Below, piece after piece: positions 17,241 through 26,688 of a DNA stretch of 64,000 nucleotides. The notes beneath the pieces are model-generated. The model saw only the letters and a program-made list of their open reading frames with translations. It was not told where the DNA came from and made no database searches. Numbering within the stretch: position 1 is the stretch's first letter; each line of letters begins with the position of its first letter. The DNA is taken from assembly GCA_045599945.1 (NCBI GenBank), contig JAZRWY010000068.1, forward strand, positions 1 to 64,000, read 5' to 3'. The DNA is from UMGS973 sp045599945 (lineage in GTDB: Bacteria > Bacillota > Clostridia > Peptostreptococcales > Anaerovoracaceae). Both the position numbers and the translations under genes were made by a program.

Positions 17241-19739
17241 TTATACCAGTGAAAGCTGCTCTTCACCGCCGTCTTCTTTTTTCGTCTCTGTTTCTTCTTC
17301 CATGTCATCTTCGCGGATTGTCTTTGCCATTGTAACCAGCTTTGTATCTTCATCCACCTTCATGATCTTGACACCCTGCGTGGTTCTTCCCAGCTGAGAA
17401 ACATCTTCTGCCTTGATTCTGATGATTATGCCCTTTGAATTGATCAGCATCACTTCATCATGATCATCCACTGTCATGGCACCAATCAGCATGCCTGTTT
17501 TCTTGAACTTGCTCTTATCATAGGTAAGGAGACCTTTTCCGCCTCTTGCCTGAACCTTATATTCCTTGACATTTGTACGCTTTCCGAATCCGTTCTCCGT
17601 TACTACCAGGAGTTCCTGACCCGGCTCCACAAGTTCCATGGAAACAATCTCATCGTCCGCTTCCAGCTTGATTGCTCTTACGCCGCCTGCAATTCTGCCC
17701 ATCGGACGAACATCTTCTTCTGAAAAGCTGATGCATTTTCCATGCTTTGTAACAATGATGACATTATTGGATCCGCTTGTCTCCTTGATATCGATCAGTT
17801 CATCATCGTCTTTTAATCTCATGGCAATCAGGCCGGATTTTCTATTGGTATCAAATTCGGAGAGGGCAGTCTTCTTGATAATTCCCCTCTTTGTGATGGC
17901 CATCAGATAACGTTCCTCATCAAAGTTATCGATTGGAATGACTGCAGTAATTCTTTCTCTCTGCATCAGCTGAAGGAAGTTTACGGCAGGAGTTCCCTTG
18001 GCAGTTCTTGCTGCTTCCGGAATTTCATATGCCTTGATCTTATGCGCTTTTCCTGTATTGGTAAAGAACATCAGATAGTCAAGTGTCGAGGTCATAATCA
18101 GGTTCTTGACAAAATCGTTTTCACGTGTCGTAAGACCGGTGATTCCCTTTCCGCCTCTTCTCTGCGTCTTATATGTGTTTGCAGGGATTCTCTTGATGTA
18201 TCCAAGATGTGTAAGCGTTACACATACCTGTTCTTCTTCTACCAGATCCTCTTCATCCATTTCTGCATCGCCTGCAACAACCTGGGTTCTTCTTTTATCC
18301 GCATACTTTTCCCTGATTTCAATCAGTTCGTCTCTGATGACTCCCATCAGCAGATCTTCATTTGCAAGAAGCTCTTTATAGTATGCGATTTTTTTCATCA
18401 GTTCTGCATATTCTGCTTCAATTTTTTCGCGTTCCAGTCCCTGCAGTCTGGCCAGTCTCATGTCGAGAATCGCCTGTGCCTGTACTTCAGAAAGGGTGAA
18501 TTTTTCCATCAGTTTCTCTTTTGCATCGTTATATGCAGATCTGATGGTTGCAATGATTTCATCGATATTATCCAGTGCAATCCGCAATCCTTCCAGAATA
18601 TGTGCTCTTGCTTCTGCCTTTGCAAGATCAAACTGGGTTCTTCTTGTAACAACCTCCTTCTGATGCTTCAGATATTCCTCCAGCATCTGGTACAGGTTCA
18701 GAAGCTTCGGCTCTCCGTTCACTATGGCAAGCATGATCATGGAATAGCTTTCCTGAAGCTGCGTATGCTTGTACAGCTTGTTCAGCATGATCTGAGGATT
18801 TACATCTCTCTTCAGCTCAATGACAATACGGATGCCTTCTCTGTTGGTTTCATCACGGATATCCGTGATGCCATCCAGTTTCTTATCCTTCACAAGTTCC
18901 GCAATCTTTTCAATCATTCTTGCCTTATTCACCTGATAAGGGATTTCTGTAACAATGATCTGATGCTTTCCTCTGCTTGTTTCTTCTATTTCACATCTGG
19001 AACGGATGATGACCTTTCCCTGTCCGGTCCTGTATGCTTCCTTTGCATTATTCTTTCCGATGATGATTCCGCCGGTAGGGAAGTCCGGTGCCTTTACAAT
19101 CTTTATCAGATCTTCGACAGTACATTCCTTATCTTCGATCATCTTTACGCAGGCATTGATGACTTCGCCAAGATTATGCGGAGGAATGGATGTTGCCATG
19201 CCTACGGCTATGCCGTTGGACCCGTTTACCAGCAGGTTCGGGAATCTGGATGGCAGTACGGTGGGCTCTTTCTCTTCTCCATCAAAGTTTGGAATGAAAT
19301 CTACCGTATCTTTATCGATATCCCGAAGCATTTCCAGTGCAAATGGTGTCATCCTTGCTTCTGTATATCTCATGGCAGCCGCCTGATATCCATCCACAGA
19401 ACCGAAGTTTCCATGGCCGTCTACAAGGGTATATCGGATGTTAAAAGGCTGTGCAAGACGAACCATGGCATCGTAGATGGAGCTGTCGCCATGCGGGTGA
19501 TATTTACCCATTACTTCACCGACAATTCTCGCAGATTTCTTGTGCGGCTTGTCCGGTGTCACGCCAAGTCCTGTCATTCCATAGAGAATTCTTCTATGAA
19601 CAGGTTTCAGCCCGTCTCTTACATCCGGAAGAGCTCTGCCGACGATTACGCTCATGGCATAGTCGATATATGAGTTTTTCATCTCATCATATATCTCCGT
19701 CTGTTTCATTTTAGTATCTTCTATCAGATAGTTTGACAT
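17241..19739 (-). CDS. gyrA: DNA gyrase subunit A
   Basis: The protein has 832 aa. The catalytic tyrosine is Tyr125 in AAAMRYTEARM. The quinolone region HPHGDSSIYDAMVRLAQ keeps Ser86 and Asp90, equivalent to E. coli Ser83 and Asp87, so no classic target resistance is visible. The C-terminal beta-pinwheel includes the GyrA-box QARGGKG near residue 735, and the tail is highly acidic. Together with GyrB it introduces negative supercoils using ATP. The gap to gyrB is 13 nt. Confidence 0.98.
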   Translation of the reverse strand: MSNYLIEDTKMKQTEIYDEMKNSYIDYAMSVIVGRALPDVRDGLKPVHRRILYGMTGLGVTPDKPHKKSARIVGEVMGKYHPHGDSSIYDAMVRLAQPFNIRYTLVDGHGNFGSVDGYQAAAMRYTEARMTPFALEMLRDIDKDTVDFIPNFDGEEKEPTVLPSRFPNLLVNGSNGIAVGMATSIPPHNLGEVINACVKMIEDKECTVEDLIKIVKAPDFPTGGIIIGKNNAKEAYRTGQGKVIIRSRCEIEETSRGKHQIIVTEIPYQVNKARMIEKIAELVKDKKLDGITDIRDETNREGIRIVIELKRDVNPQIMLNKLYKHTQLQESYSMIMLAIVNGEPKLLNLYQMLEEYLKHQKEVVTRRTQFDLAKAEARAHILEGLRIALDNIDEIIATIRSAYNDAKEKLMEKFTLSEVQAQAILDMRLARLQGLEREKIEAEYAELMKKIAYYKELLANEDLLMGVIRDELIEIREKYADKRRTQVVAGDAEMDEEDLVEEEQVCVTLTHLGYIKRIPANTYKTQRRGGKGITGLTTRENDFVKNLIMTSTLDYLMFFTNTGKAHKIKAYEIPEAARTAKGTPAVNFLQLMQRERITAVIPIDNFDEERYLMAITKRGIIKKTALSEFDTNRKSGLIAMRLKDDDELIDIKETSGSNNVIIVTKHGKCISFSEEDVRPMGRIAGGVRAIKLEADDEIVSMELVEPGQELLVVTENGFGKRTNVKEYKVQARGGKGLLTYDKSKFKKTGMLIGAMTVDDHDEVMLINSKGIIIRIKAEDVSQLGRTTQGVKIMKVDEDTKLVTMAKTIREDDMEEETETKKEDGGEEQLSLV

Positions 19740-19752
19740 CTGCTCCTCCTTT

Positions 19753-21678
19753 CTATATATCTATGTTCTTTACATATTTGGCATTATCTTCTATGAATTT
19801 CTTACGTGGTGCAACCTTGTCTCCCATGAGTGTTGAGAAAATTTCATCTGCTCTTGCCGCATCATCTACCGTAATCTGGACAAGCGTGCGGTTTTCAAAA
19901 CTCATGGTTGTATCATACAGCTGCTCTGCGTCCATTTCACCAAGACCCTTGTATCTCTGAATGGTTACCTTCTGATTCTTCTTTGTTACCTGTGAAAGCA
20001 GTGCTTCCTGCTCTCTGTCGGAATATGTATACCATACATCCTTGCCCTGCTTAACCTGGAACAGTGGCGGCTGCGCTGCATAGACATATCCTCCTTCTAC
20101 CAGTTCCGGCATGTATCTGAAGAAGAAAGTAAGCAGAAGGGTACGGATATGGGCACCGTCAACATCGGCATCGGTCATGATGATAATCTTATGATATCTC
20201 AATTTCTCAAGGTCGAAATCTTTTCCTATGTTGCAGCCGAAAGCTGTGATCATGTTCTTGATTTCATCAGAATTCAGGATACGGTCCAGTCTTGCCTTTT
20301 CCACATTCAGAATCTTACCTCTCAGCGGCAGTATTGCCTGGCGTTTTCTGTCTCTTCCATCAATGGCAGAGCCACCGGCAGAGTCACCCTCGACCAGGAA
20401 TATTTCAGATTCTGTCGGATCCTTGGATGAACAGTCGGCAAGCTTTCCCGGAAGGGAGTTTGACTCAAGCACCGACTTACGTCTTGTCAGGTCTCTTGCC
20501 TTTCTTGCTGCCTCTCTTGCCCTTGCAGCACGGAGCGCTTTCTCCATGATGACTTTTGCCTGCTGAGGGTTTTCCTCAAGAAATGCCATGAGATTTTCAT
20601 TTGTCGCCTGTTCAACAAAACCTCTTATTTCAGTATTTCCAAGCTTCGCTTTTGTCTGTCCTTCAAATTCAGGGTTGGTAAGTTTTACTGAAACTATTGC
20701 TGTTATTCCTTCTCTGACGTCATCACCAGTAAGCGGGGAGTCATTATCCTTCAGGAATTTGTTTTTCTTTGCATAGTCATTGAACACTCTTGTGATGGCT
20801 GACTTGAATCCTACCAGATGCGTTCCGCCTTCAACCGTATTGATATTATTTGCATACGCAAGTATCATCTCGTTATATCTATCGGTATACTGTATTGCTA
20901 CTTCACCTTCGTATTCATTATCCTTTTTAAACTCATAATAGATGACATCCTTATGAACAGGCTCCTTTGACTTGTTGAGATGTTCAACAAACTGCTTGAT
21001 TCCACCTTCATAGTGGAATACTTCTTCCTTCTGTCTGTCTGCTCTTTCATCCTTGAGAGTAATCTTGATTCCCTTGTTCAGGAATGCAGTCTCACGAAGT
21101 CTCGATTCAAGAGTATCGAAACTGTATTCTGTTGTTTCTGTGAATATTGCAGGATCAGGCCAGAATGTGGTTTTTGAACCGGTCTGACGGGTATTACCTA
21201 TCTCTTCAAGGGGCTCTACCGTCTTGCCATATTCAAAGGCCATCTTGTATTTCTTTCCTTCTCTCTTTACCTCTACCTCCATTCTGGTGGAAAGAGCATT
21301 TACTACAGATGCACCTACACCATGGAGACCTCCGGATACCTTATATCCTCCGCCGCCGAATTTTCCGCCGGCATGAAGCACTGTATGAATAACCTCCACT
21401 GCAGGGATTCCCATCTTCGGATGCATGCCAACAGGCATACCTCGTCCATTGTCCTCTACCTGAATGGAATTATCCTTTCTGATTATTACATTGATTTCCG
21501 TACAAAATCCTGCAAGTGCCTCATCCACTGAGTTATCTACAATTTCATATACCAGATGATGAAGCCCTCTTGGGCCTGTACTTCCTATATACATGCCGGG
21601 TCTTTTGCGAACCGGCTCCAGTCCTTCTAAAACCTGTATCTGTTCCTCATCATATTTATGCGATTTTAATTCTGCCAT
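19753..21678 (-). CDS. gyrB: DNA gyrase subunit B
   Basis: The protein has 641 aa. The GHKL ATPase region shows EIVDNSVDEALAG and GGLHGVGASVVNALS. The Toprim domain has EGDSAGGSA and DADVDGAHI. The C-terminal QRYKGLGEMDAEQL motif is the GyrB/ParE hallmark. It is the first gene of the gyrB-gyrA-trpS unit, with its own promoter at 21716-21744 and GAGGT 8 nt before the ATG. Confidence 0.98.
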   Translation of the reverse strand: MAELKSHKYDEEQIQVLEGLEPVRKRPGMYIGSTGPRGLHHLVYEIVDNSVDEALAGFCTEINVIIRKDNSIQVEDNGRGMPVGMHPKMGIPAVEVIHTVLHAGGKFGGGGYKVSGGLHGVGASVVNALSTRMEVEVKREGKKYKMAFEYGKTVEPLEEIGNTRQTGSKTTFWPDPAIFTETTEYSFDTLESRLRETAFLNKGIKITLKDERADRQKEEVFHYEGGIKQFVEHLNKSKEPVHKDVIYYEFKKDNEYEGEVAIQYTDRYNEMILAYANNINTVEGGTHLVGFKSAITRVFNDYAKKNKFLKDNDSPLTGDDVREGITAIVSVKLTNPEFEGQTKAKLGNTEIRGFVEQATNENLMAFLEENPQQAKVIMEKALRAARAREAARKARDLTRRKSVLESNSLPGKLADCSSKDPTESEIFLVEGDSAGGSAIDGRDRKRQAILPLRGKILNVEKARLDRILNSDEIKNMITAFGCNIGKDFDLEKLRYHKIIIMTDADVDGAHIRTLLLTFFFRYMPELVEGGYVYAAQPPLFQVKQGKDVWYTYSDREQEALLSQVTKKNQKVTIQRYKGLGEMDAEQLYDTTMSFENRTLVQITVDDAARADEIFSTLMGDKVAPRKKFIEDNAKYVKNIDI

Positions 21679-21715
21679 TAAGAATTACCTCTTTTTCTCG
21701 TATTTTAACCAATAT

Positions 21716-21744
21716 ATTGTATCATACAAAACTCTATTTTGCAA
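21716..21744 (-). promoter_or_regulatory. gyrB promoter
   Basis: On the minus strand TTGCAA (21744-21739), a 17-nt spacer, then TACAAT (21721-21716), 38 nt before the gyrB ATG. Confidence 0.8.
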
Positions 21745-21784
21745 ATTTTTACCTGTGATTTATGTTTTTTAACAAGGATAATAA

Positions 21785-21820
21785 TAAAAATCGGTAAAAA
21801 CTATATTTTTTTACCGATTA
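21785..21820 (-). terminator. Terminator after recF
   Basis: Stem AATCGGTAAAAA ... TTTTTTACCGATT, AT-rich but perfect, followed on the minus strand by TTTTTATT. It separates recF from the gyrB promoter. Confidence 0.7.
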
Positions 21821-21898
21821 GACTATATTTTCTATTTATTCTTTTTCTTTATTTTTTACACAATCGTAAAGTAATCTTCTTCAACACAACATATTGTA

Positions 21899-22963
21899 TT
21901 ATTCGATGATTTTTCCTTCTGAAATACGAAAAACCTTTCCTCCCTTTAAACGGTTCATAATCATATCCGATATTTCTGTTGTTGTAATGAATACCTGTGA
22001 TTCATCCAATGAATGAATCAGATATTCCTGCCGGTTATGATCCAGCTCCGAAAGCACATCATCGAGAAGAAGTATTGCTTTTTCTCCTGTTATTTCTTTT
22101 ATAATCTCAATTTCTGCCAGCTTCAAGGATAAAGCGGCAGTCCGCTGCTGCCCCTGTGAACCGTAATGGCGGACATCCACTCCGTCAATGCATATTTTCA
22201 TATCGTCTTTATGCGGCCCTCTACCTGTATTTCTGTTCTGTATGTCTCTGGCCTGATCCAGCACATCCTGAAATGCAGCATCTTCCGGGATATCCCTCTC
22301 ATATGTTAAAGTCAGTTTCTCTTTTCCTTCTGTTATATTGGAATGAATCTGACTGCTTATTATTTCCAGATGCCGAATGAAATTCTGTCTTTTATCCATG
22401 ATCTGTGTTCCATAGCGGCACAGCTGCTCATCCCATATGGTAAGAATATCCGGCTGAATGACTTCTTCCTTCAGATACATGTTTCTCTGCCTCAGCACTT
22501 TTTTGTATGATACCAGTGACTCATAATAGGATGGATAAAGTTTGGATAATTCCTGGTCTATGAATCTTCTTCTTTTCTCTGGGCTATCTTTTACCAGTTT
22601 CAAATCCTCAGGAGAAAAAATGACAACATAGGCTTTATTCAGAAGATCTACCATTCTTCCGATTCTTTTTCCATTGGAAGTAATGTACTTTCCATCACTT
22701 CTTATCCTGATTTCCAGCATGTCTCTGTCATCTTCTCTTACGATTTCGGATATGATATCTGCTTCATCACATCCAAAACGTATGGTTTCCAGGTCTTTTC
22801 TTGTCCTGAACGATCTGGAGAATGCAGTCATATATATGGATTCAATGAGATTTGTTTTTCCCTGTGCATTATTTCCGATGATAATATTCACATCTTTATC
22901 GAAAGAACAGGATAAATTCTCATAATTTCTGAAATTTTTTAAAGTGATACTGCTGATATACAT
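21899..22963 (-). CDS. recF: DNA replication/repair protein RecF
   Basis: The protein has 354 aa. The start ISSITLKNFRNYENL and Walker A GNNAQGKTNLIES (about 30-42) are typical. The ABC signature is YGSQGQQRTAALSLKLAE and Walker B is ILLLDDVLSELD. RecF loads RecA at single-strand gaps. yaaA/S4-domain protein, usually encoded just upstream of recF, is not between dnaN and recF. Confidence 0.97.
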   Translation of the reverse strand: MYISSITLKNFRNYENLSCSFDKDVNIIIGNNAQGKTNLIESIYMTAFSRSFRTRKDLETIRFGCDEADIISEIVREDDRDMLEIRIRSDGKYITSNGKRIGRMVDLLNKAYVVIFSPEDLKLVKDSPEKRRRFIDQELSKLYPSYYESLVSYKKVLRQRNMYLKEEVIQPDILTIWDEQLCRYGTQIMDKRQNFIRHLEIISSQIHSNITEGKEKLTLTYERDIPEDAAFQDVLDQARDIQNRNTGRGPHKDDMKICIDGVDVRHYGSQGQQRTAALSLKLAEIEIIKEITGEKAILLLDDVLSELDHNRQEYLIHSLDESQVFITTTEISDMIMNRLKGGKVFRISEGKIIE

Positions 22964-23009
22964 AACTTTTTCCTTTATATTTTCTATTACAAGTGTATCA
23001 TAAAATGAA

Positions 23010-23034
23010 CAAAACCCGCAAGATGCGGGTTTTC
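23010..23034 (-). terminator. Terminator between dnaN and recF
   Basis: Stem AAAACCCGC-AAGAT-GCGGGTTTT occupies most of the 76-nt dnaN-recF gap and is followed on the minus strand by GTTCATTTT. recF expression would need read-through or its own promoter. Confidence 0.75.
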
Positions 23035-23039
23035 ATTTA

Positions 23040-24155
23040 CTAGTTTGAAGATATTCTTACCGGAAGAATCAGATAATCGAAGGCATTTCCTTCCACCGGC
23101 TTAATTAATGCAGGTGTTACACTTGTATTTAATGTAAGAAGTATATCCTCATCATCAATTGCTTTCAATGCTTCCAGCATGTATTTCGAATTGAATCCGA
23201 TTTCAATGTCATCTCCTGTTTTTTCTACTATGATTTCTTCCTTTACATTACCTTCTTCTGATCTGGAAGTCAGCGTAAGAAGATTATTTTTTATCTTTAT
23301 TCTGATCAGATTATTTTTTCCTCCTTTTGCAAGAAGTGAAGCTCTTTCAATGCTTTCAATCATTTCATTCTTATTAATGATCAGATTTGTTTTATTATCC
23401 TTTGGAATAATATTATCATATTTAATATATTCTCCTTCCAGAAGTCTGCTTGTTATTACTGTATTTCCAAGAATAATCGTTGCTCTTTTTTCTGAAAGTG
23501 TTATTTTAAGATCTTCATCCTCTTCGCTTTCACTGATGATTTTATTGATTTCATTTAATATTCTTGCAGCAATGACAATTTTTCTTTCTTCATTTCCTGG
23601 AATGTCTTCTCTTGCAATTGCCATTCTAAATCCATCAAGAGCAACCATGCTTATGGAATCCTTTTTCATTTCAATCAGAACTCCAAGAAGTATTCCCTTG
23701 GCTTCATCAATACTTGCAGAAAAAGCTGTCTTTCTGATCATTTCTTTAAATACATCCTTACTGAACGAAAACTCAGCAAGCTTTAAATCCTCATCTCCGA
23801 TGGAAGGAAATTCATCCGCTTGAAAGCTTACGATTGTAAATTCTGAATTTCTTGTTTTAATCAGAACAATATTATTTCCATCTTCTTCTATTGTAATATC
23901 TTCATTTGGCAGCTTTCTAATAATTTCAAGAAAAAGTCTTGCTCCAACAACAACGGATCCTTCTGTATATTCTGCCAGCTGAATTGTATTTTTAATGCTT
24001 AAGTCCAGATCAGATGCAGCAATGTTAAGATTTCCATCTGCATCGACATCCAAAAGTATTCCGCTTAAAACAGGAATTGTTGTTTTGCTGCTTACAGCTT
24101 TTGATACAGTATTCAAAGCTTTTGATAATACTTTCTGATTACACACTAATTTCAT
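23040..24155 (-). CDS. dnaN: DNA polymerase III beta sliding clamp
   Basis: The protein has 371 aa from the ATG at 24155 (MKLVCNQKVL), with GGAGG 5 nt upstream; an in-frame TTG 12 nt earlier overlaps that site. Three clamp domains are visible by similarity, including VLSGILLDVDADGNLNIAASDLDLSI in the first and the C-terminal ending YLILPVRI. The ring tethers DNA polymerase III. The gene follows dnaA after a 154-nt gap that carries the unwinding element. Confidence 0.97.
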   Translation of the reverse strand: MKLVCNQKVLSKALNTVSKAVSSKTTIPVLSGILLDVDADGNLNIAASDLDLSIKNTIQLAEYTEGSVVVGARLFLEIIRKLPNEDITIEEDGNNIVLIKTRNSEFTIVSFQADEFPSIGDEDLKLAEFSFSKDVFKEMIRKTAFSASIDEAKGILLGVLIEMKKDSISMVALDGFRMAIAREDIPGNEERKIVIAARILNEINKIISESEEDEDLKITLSEKRATIILGNTVITSRLLEGEYIKYDNIIPKDNKTNLIINKNEMIESIERASLLAKGGKNNLIRIKIKNNLLTLTSRSEEGNVKEEIIVEKTGDDIEIGFNSKYMLEALKAIDDEDILLTLNTSVTPALIKPVEGNAFDYLILPVRISSN

Positions 24156-24175
24156 GATTTCCTCCAAAAAACTCT

Positions 24176-24231
24176 TTTTGTTTATTATATATTATTAGTA
24201 GTAGCAGTAGGGGCTGTGAATTTGTGGATAA
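24176..24231. other. oriC part 2: DNA unwinding element with DnaA-trios
   Basis: On the minus strand the order is DnaA box TTATCCACA (24231-24223), a weak second box (24223-24215), a GCCCC block (24214-24210), then CTACTGCTACTACTA (24210-24196) and AT-rich DNA to 24176. The opposite strand therefore carries TAG-TAG-TAG-CAG-TAG. This matches the basal unwinding layout described for Bacillus subtilis: DnaA boxes, GC-rich block, then 3'-GAT-5' trios. It lies between dnaA and dnaN as in that species. Confidence 0.75.
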
Positions 24232-24309
24232 CTGTGTTATTGCATTAGAAATTCAATGATTCAGCCTCTGAATAAATATGTTGATATCATGTTAATGATA
24301 AAGTGGATA

Positions 24310-25668
24310 TCATTCGGACAATACTTCCTTCAATTCGTTGATGATCTGCTTTGTTTCTGAATTCATGTCATATTCATATAATATTTTTTCATATGCATGG
24401 ATGACGGTTGTATGATCCTTTCCACCAAATGCTTCTCCTATTTTAGGGAAAGAAAGATCTGTCATTTCTCTGCAGAGATACATTGCAATCTGTCTTGGAT
24501 AGGCAATGCTTCTTGTTCTTTTGGAAGATTCCATGTCTGTCATGTTCAGATGAAACTTACTGCATACCTTTCTCTTGATTTTTTCAGGAGTGATATTACT
24601 GTCTGCATTTGTAGAGATTTCCTTTAATACATCTTTTGCAAAGCTGACACATACTTCTTCATTGAACATTCTTGAAAAACTGATGACTCTCTGCAGCGAA
24701 CCTTCCATCTCTCTCACATTATATTTTACACGTTCCGCGATATAGTCAATGACTTCATTCATTGACGGAGTAAGAGAAAACCCTTCCAGCTCAGCTTTTG
24801 TTCTTAAAATGGCAATTCTGGTTTCAAGATCAGGAGGCTGGATATCTGCAACGATGTTCCATTCAAATCTTGATCTCAGACGCTCATCCAGTTTTGTCAG
24901 TTTGTTCGGAGGTCTGTCGGCAGACAGTACAATCTGCTTGTTTTTATCATATAGAACATTAAAAGTATAGAAAAGTTCTTCTTCTGTAGAATCTTTTCCT
25001 TCAATGAACTGAACATCATCGATGAGAAGGACATCAAGATTTCTGTATTTGTTCTTGAATTCCTTCATTTTTCTTTTATTCTCCTTTGTATCTCTTAAAG
25101 CATCAATCAGTTCATTTGTAAACATTTCTGATGATACATAGAGTATTTTAAGATTTGGATTATTCTGCATGATATGACATCCGATTGCATGCATCAGATG
25201 TGTTTTTCCGAGGCCGGAATCTCCATATATGAACAGAGGATTATATGCTGCAGATGGTGATTCTGCAACTGCATAAGCTGCAGCCTGTGCAAACTTATTG
25301 TGTTCGCCTACAACAAAATTTTCAAAGGTGTATCTTGGATTAAAAATTACTTCATCCGTGTAAATCCGATCTTCCGGCTTCGGTGAAGTTTCCTTATAGT
25401 CGGTTTTTTCTCTTGGAATCTGTATGATAGCTTTTAATGGCATGCCAAAACTCTCCTGAATTTTGCTTTCCAGAAGCTTAATATATCTTTCATTGATTAC
25501 TTTAATGCATAGGGAATTGAATGTTTCAAAATAGATCATTCCGTTTTCTTCATCAACTGATGTGAGAATTAAAGGTTTAAACCAGGTATCAAAACTGATG
25601 TGAGTAAGGGAATTCTTTATCTGAACCAGTGCATCCTGCCATTTTTCATTGTTGCTTTTGCTATTCAT
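24310..25668 (-). CDS. dnaA: Chromosomal replication initiator DnaA
   Basis: The protein has 452 aa. Domain I occupies about 1-90. The AAA+ domain has Walker A GDSGLGKTHLMHAIG, Walker B VLLIDDVQFI and sensor/arginine regions. The C-terminal helix-turn-helix has the DnaA signature GKDHTTVIHAYEKI near residue 425. It binds TTATCCACA boxes and melts oriC. GGAG lies 9 nt before the ATG. A box at 25713-25721 overlaps a possible -35, which would allow autoregulation. Confidence 0.98.
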   Translation of the reverse strand: MNSKSNNEKWQDALVQIKNSLTHISFDTWFKPLILTSVDEENGMIYFETFNSLCIKVINERYIKLLESKIQESFGMPLKAIIQIPREKTDYKETSPKPEDRIYTDEVIFNPRYTFENFVVGEHNKFAQAAAYAVAESPSAAYNPLFIYGDSGLGKTHLMHAIGCHIMQNNPNLKILYVSSEMFTNELIDALRDTKENKRKMKEFKNKYRNLDVLLIDDVQFIEGKDSTEEELFYTFNVLYDKNKQIVLSADRPPNKLTKLDERLRSRFEWNIVADIQPPDLETRIAILRTKAELEGFSLTPSMNEVIDYIAERVKYNVREMEGSLQRVISFSRMFNEEVCVSFAKDVLKEISTNADSNITPEKIKRKVCSKFHLNMTDMESSKRTRSIAYPRQIAMYLCREMTDLSFPKIGEAFGGKDHTTVIHAYEKILYEYDMNSETKQIINELKEVLSE

Positions 25669-25861
25669 TCATTACATCTCCAAAGTCAAGTATATATATA
25701 TTACCATCAAAATTATCCACAGGCAATTCTATTTTTAAAGGTTAGAAAAAATATTTTTTAAAACAACTTATCCACAAACTTGTGGATAAGTTTATACACA
25801 TTATACACATAGAAAAAACCGATGGTTCAGCGATTTTATTGAAGGAATTATAAACAAGTCA
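25669..25861. other. oriC part 1: DnaA-box region upstream of dnaA
   Basis: The 305-bp dnaA-rpmH gap holds perfect boxes TTATCCACA at 25713-25721 and 25768-25776 and an inverted copy TGTGGATAA at 25781-25789. The last two form a near-perfect inverted pair (25767-25790). TTATACACA-like weak boxes are at 25792-25800 and 25801-25809, with AT-rich DNA (25731-25765) in between. Gene orientation flips here from minus to plus. Together with 24176-24231 this makes a bipartite origin. Confidence 0.88.
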
Positions 25862-25890
25862 TTGACATCCATTTCTGTAGAATATATAAT
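25862..25890 (+). promoter_or_regulatory. rpmH promoter
   Basis: Consensus TTGACA (25862-25867), 17-nt spacer, TATAAT (25885-25890), about 84 nt before the rpmH ATG. Confidence 0.9.
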
Positions 25891-25973
25891 AATACGGTAT
25901 ATGTACATCATTGAAATTGAGATGATGACAGATCATATTTTAGAGATGATATTATATTAATAGGAGGAAAAAA

Positions 25974-26108
25974 ATGAAACAGACTTATCAGCCTAAAAAA
26001 AGACAGAGAAAAAAAGAACACGGTTTTAGAAAAAGAATGAGTACCAAGAATGGAAGAAACGTTCTTAAAAGAAGAAGAGCAAAGGGTAGAAAGGTATTAT
26101 CAGCTTAA
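25974..26108 (+). CDS. rpmH: 50S ribosomal protein L34
   Basis: This 44-aa protein starts MKQTYQPKKRQRKKEHGFRK, continues RMSTKNGRNVLKRRRAKGRK and ends VLSA, the full L34 pattern and length. AGGAGG lies 7 nt before the ATG. It leads the rpmH-rnpA-yidD-yidC-jag operon, next to oriC as in most bacteria. Confidence 0.97.
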   Translation: MKQTYQPKKRQRKKEHGFRKRMSTKNGRNVLKRRRAKGRKVLSA

Positions 26109-26131
26109 TTTGATATTACTGAGATTGATTG

Positions 26132-26470
26132 ATGCTAAAGAAAGAAGTTTTACGTGGAAAGCATGTATTTGATCTTGTCTATAAAAAAGGCAGATCAAAG
26201 GGAGGAAAATATATTGTTATTTTCTATAAGAAAAATGATCTTCCATATAACAGGATTGCTTTTCTTGCAAGTAAAAAAGTCGCAAATAGCGTAATCAGAC
26301 ACAGAGCAGTCAGATTAATGAGAGAAAGTTACAGGCAGATAGAAAATCAGCTTGTAACCGGATATGACATTATATTCATTGCAAGAAATACAATTGCAGA
26401 TAAAAAATGTCAGGACGTTTTAAGATCAATGAATGGAACAGTTAAAAAAGCAGGTTTGATGAAAGAATGA
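26132..26470 (+). CDS. rnpA: Ribonuclease P protein component
   Basis: The protein has 112 aa from the ATG at 26132; a TTG directly before it is the alternative start. The pattern FDLVYKKGRSKGGKYIVIFY, then RIAFLASKKVANSVIRHRAVRLMRE is the conserved RNase P protein core with the RNA-binding RNR-like motif in the form VIRHRAVRLMRE. It supports the RNA enzyme in tRNA 5' maturation. There is no strong ribosome binding site, so coupling to rpmH is possible. Confidence 0.94.
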   Translation: MLKKEVLRGKHVFDLVYKKGRSKGGKYIVIFYKKNDLPYNRIAFLASKKVANSVIRHRAVRLMRESYRQIENQLVTGYDIIFIARNTIADKKCQDVLRSMNGTVKKAGLMKE

Positions 26471-26676
26471 AAAGATTTGCTGTTTTAATGATCAGAGGAT
26501 ATCAGAAATACATATCCGCAAACACTTCTGCAAAATGCAGATTTACACCAACGTGTTCTGTATATTTCATACAGGCACTGGAAAAATACGGTTTTTTTAA
26601 AGGGAGTTTTCTTGGAGTAAAAAGAATCTTAAAATGTCACCCTTTTAATCCTGGAGGCTACGATCCTTTAATTTAA
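26467..26676 (+). CDS. yidD: Membrane protein insertion efficiency factor YidD
   Basis: The protein has 69 aa. The family pattern is complete: RGYQKYISANTSAKCRFTPT, CSVYFIQALEKYG and KGSFLGVKRILKCHPFNPGG. It overlaps rnpA by 4 nt (ATGA). YidD assists YidC-dependent membrane insertion. Confidence 0.94.
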   Translation: MKRFAVLMIRGYQKYISANTSAKCRFTPTCSVYFIQALEKYGFFKGSFLGVKRILKCHPFNPGGYDPLI

Positions 26677-26688
26677 TGGAGGAAATGA

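Noticed and set aside
18042..19673. Long plus-strand open frame (543 codons) opposite gyrA
   Set aside because: It is antisense to a fully conserved gyrA, is cysteine/histidine/phenylalanine rich like a mirror frame, and has no domain or ribosome binding site.
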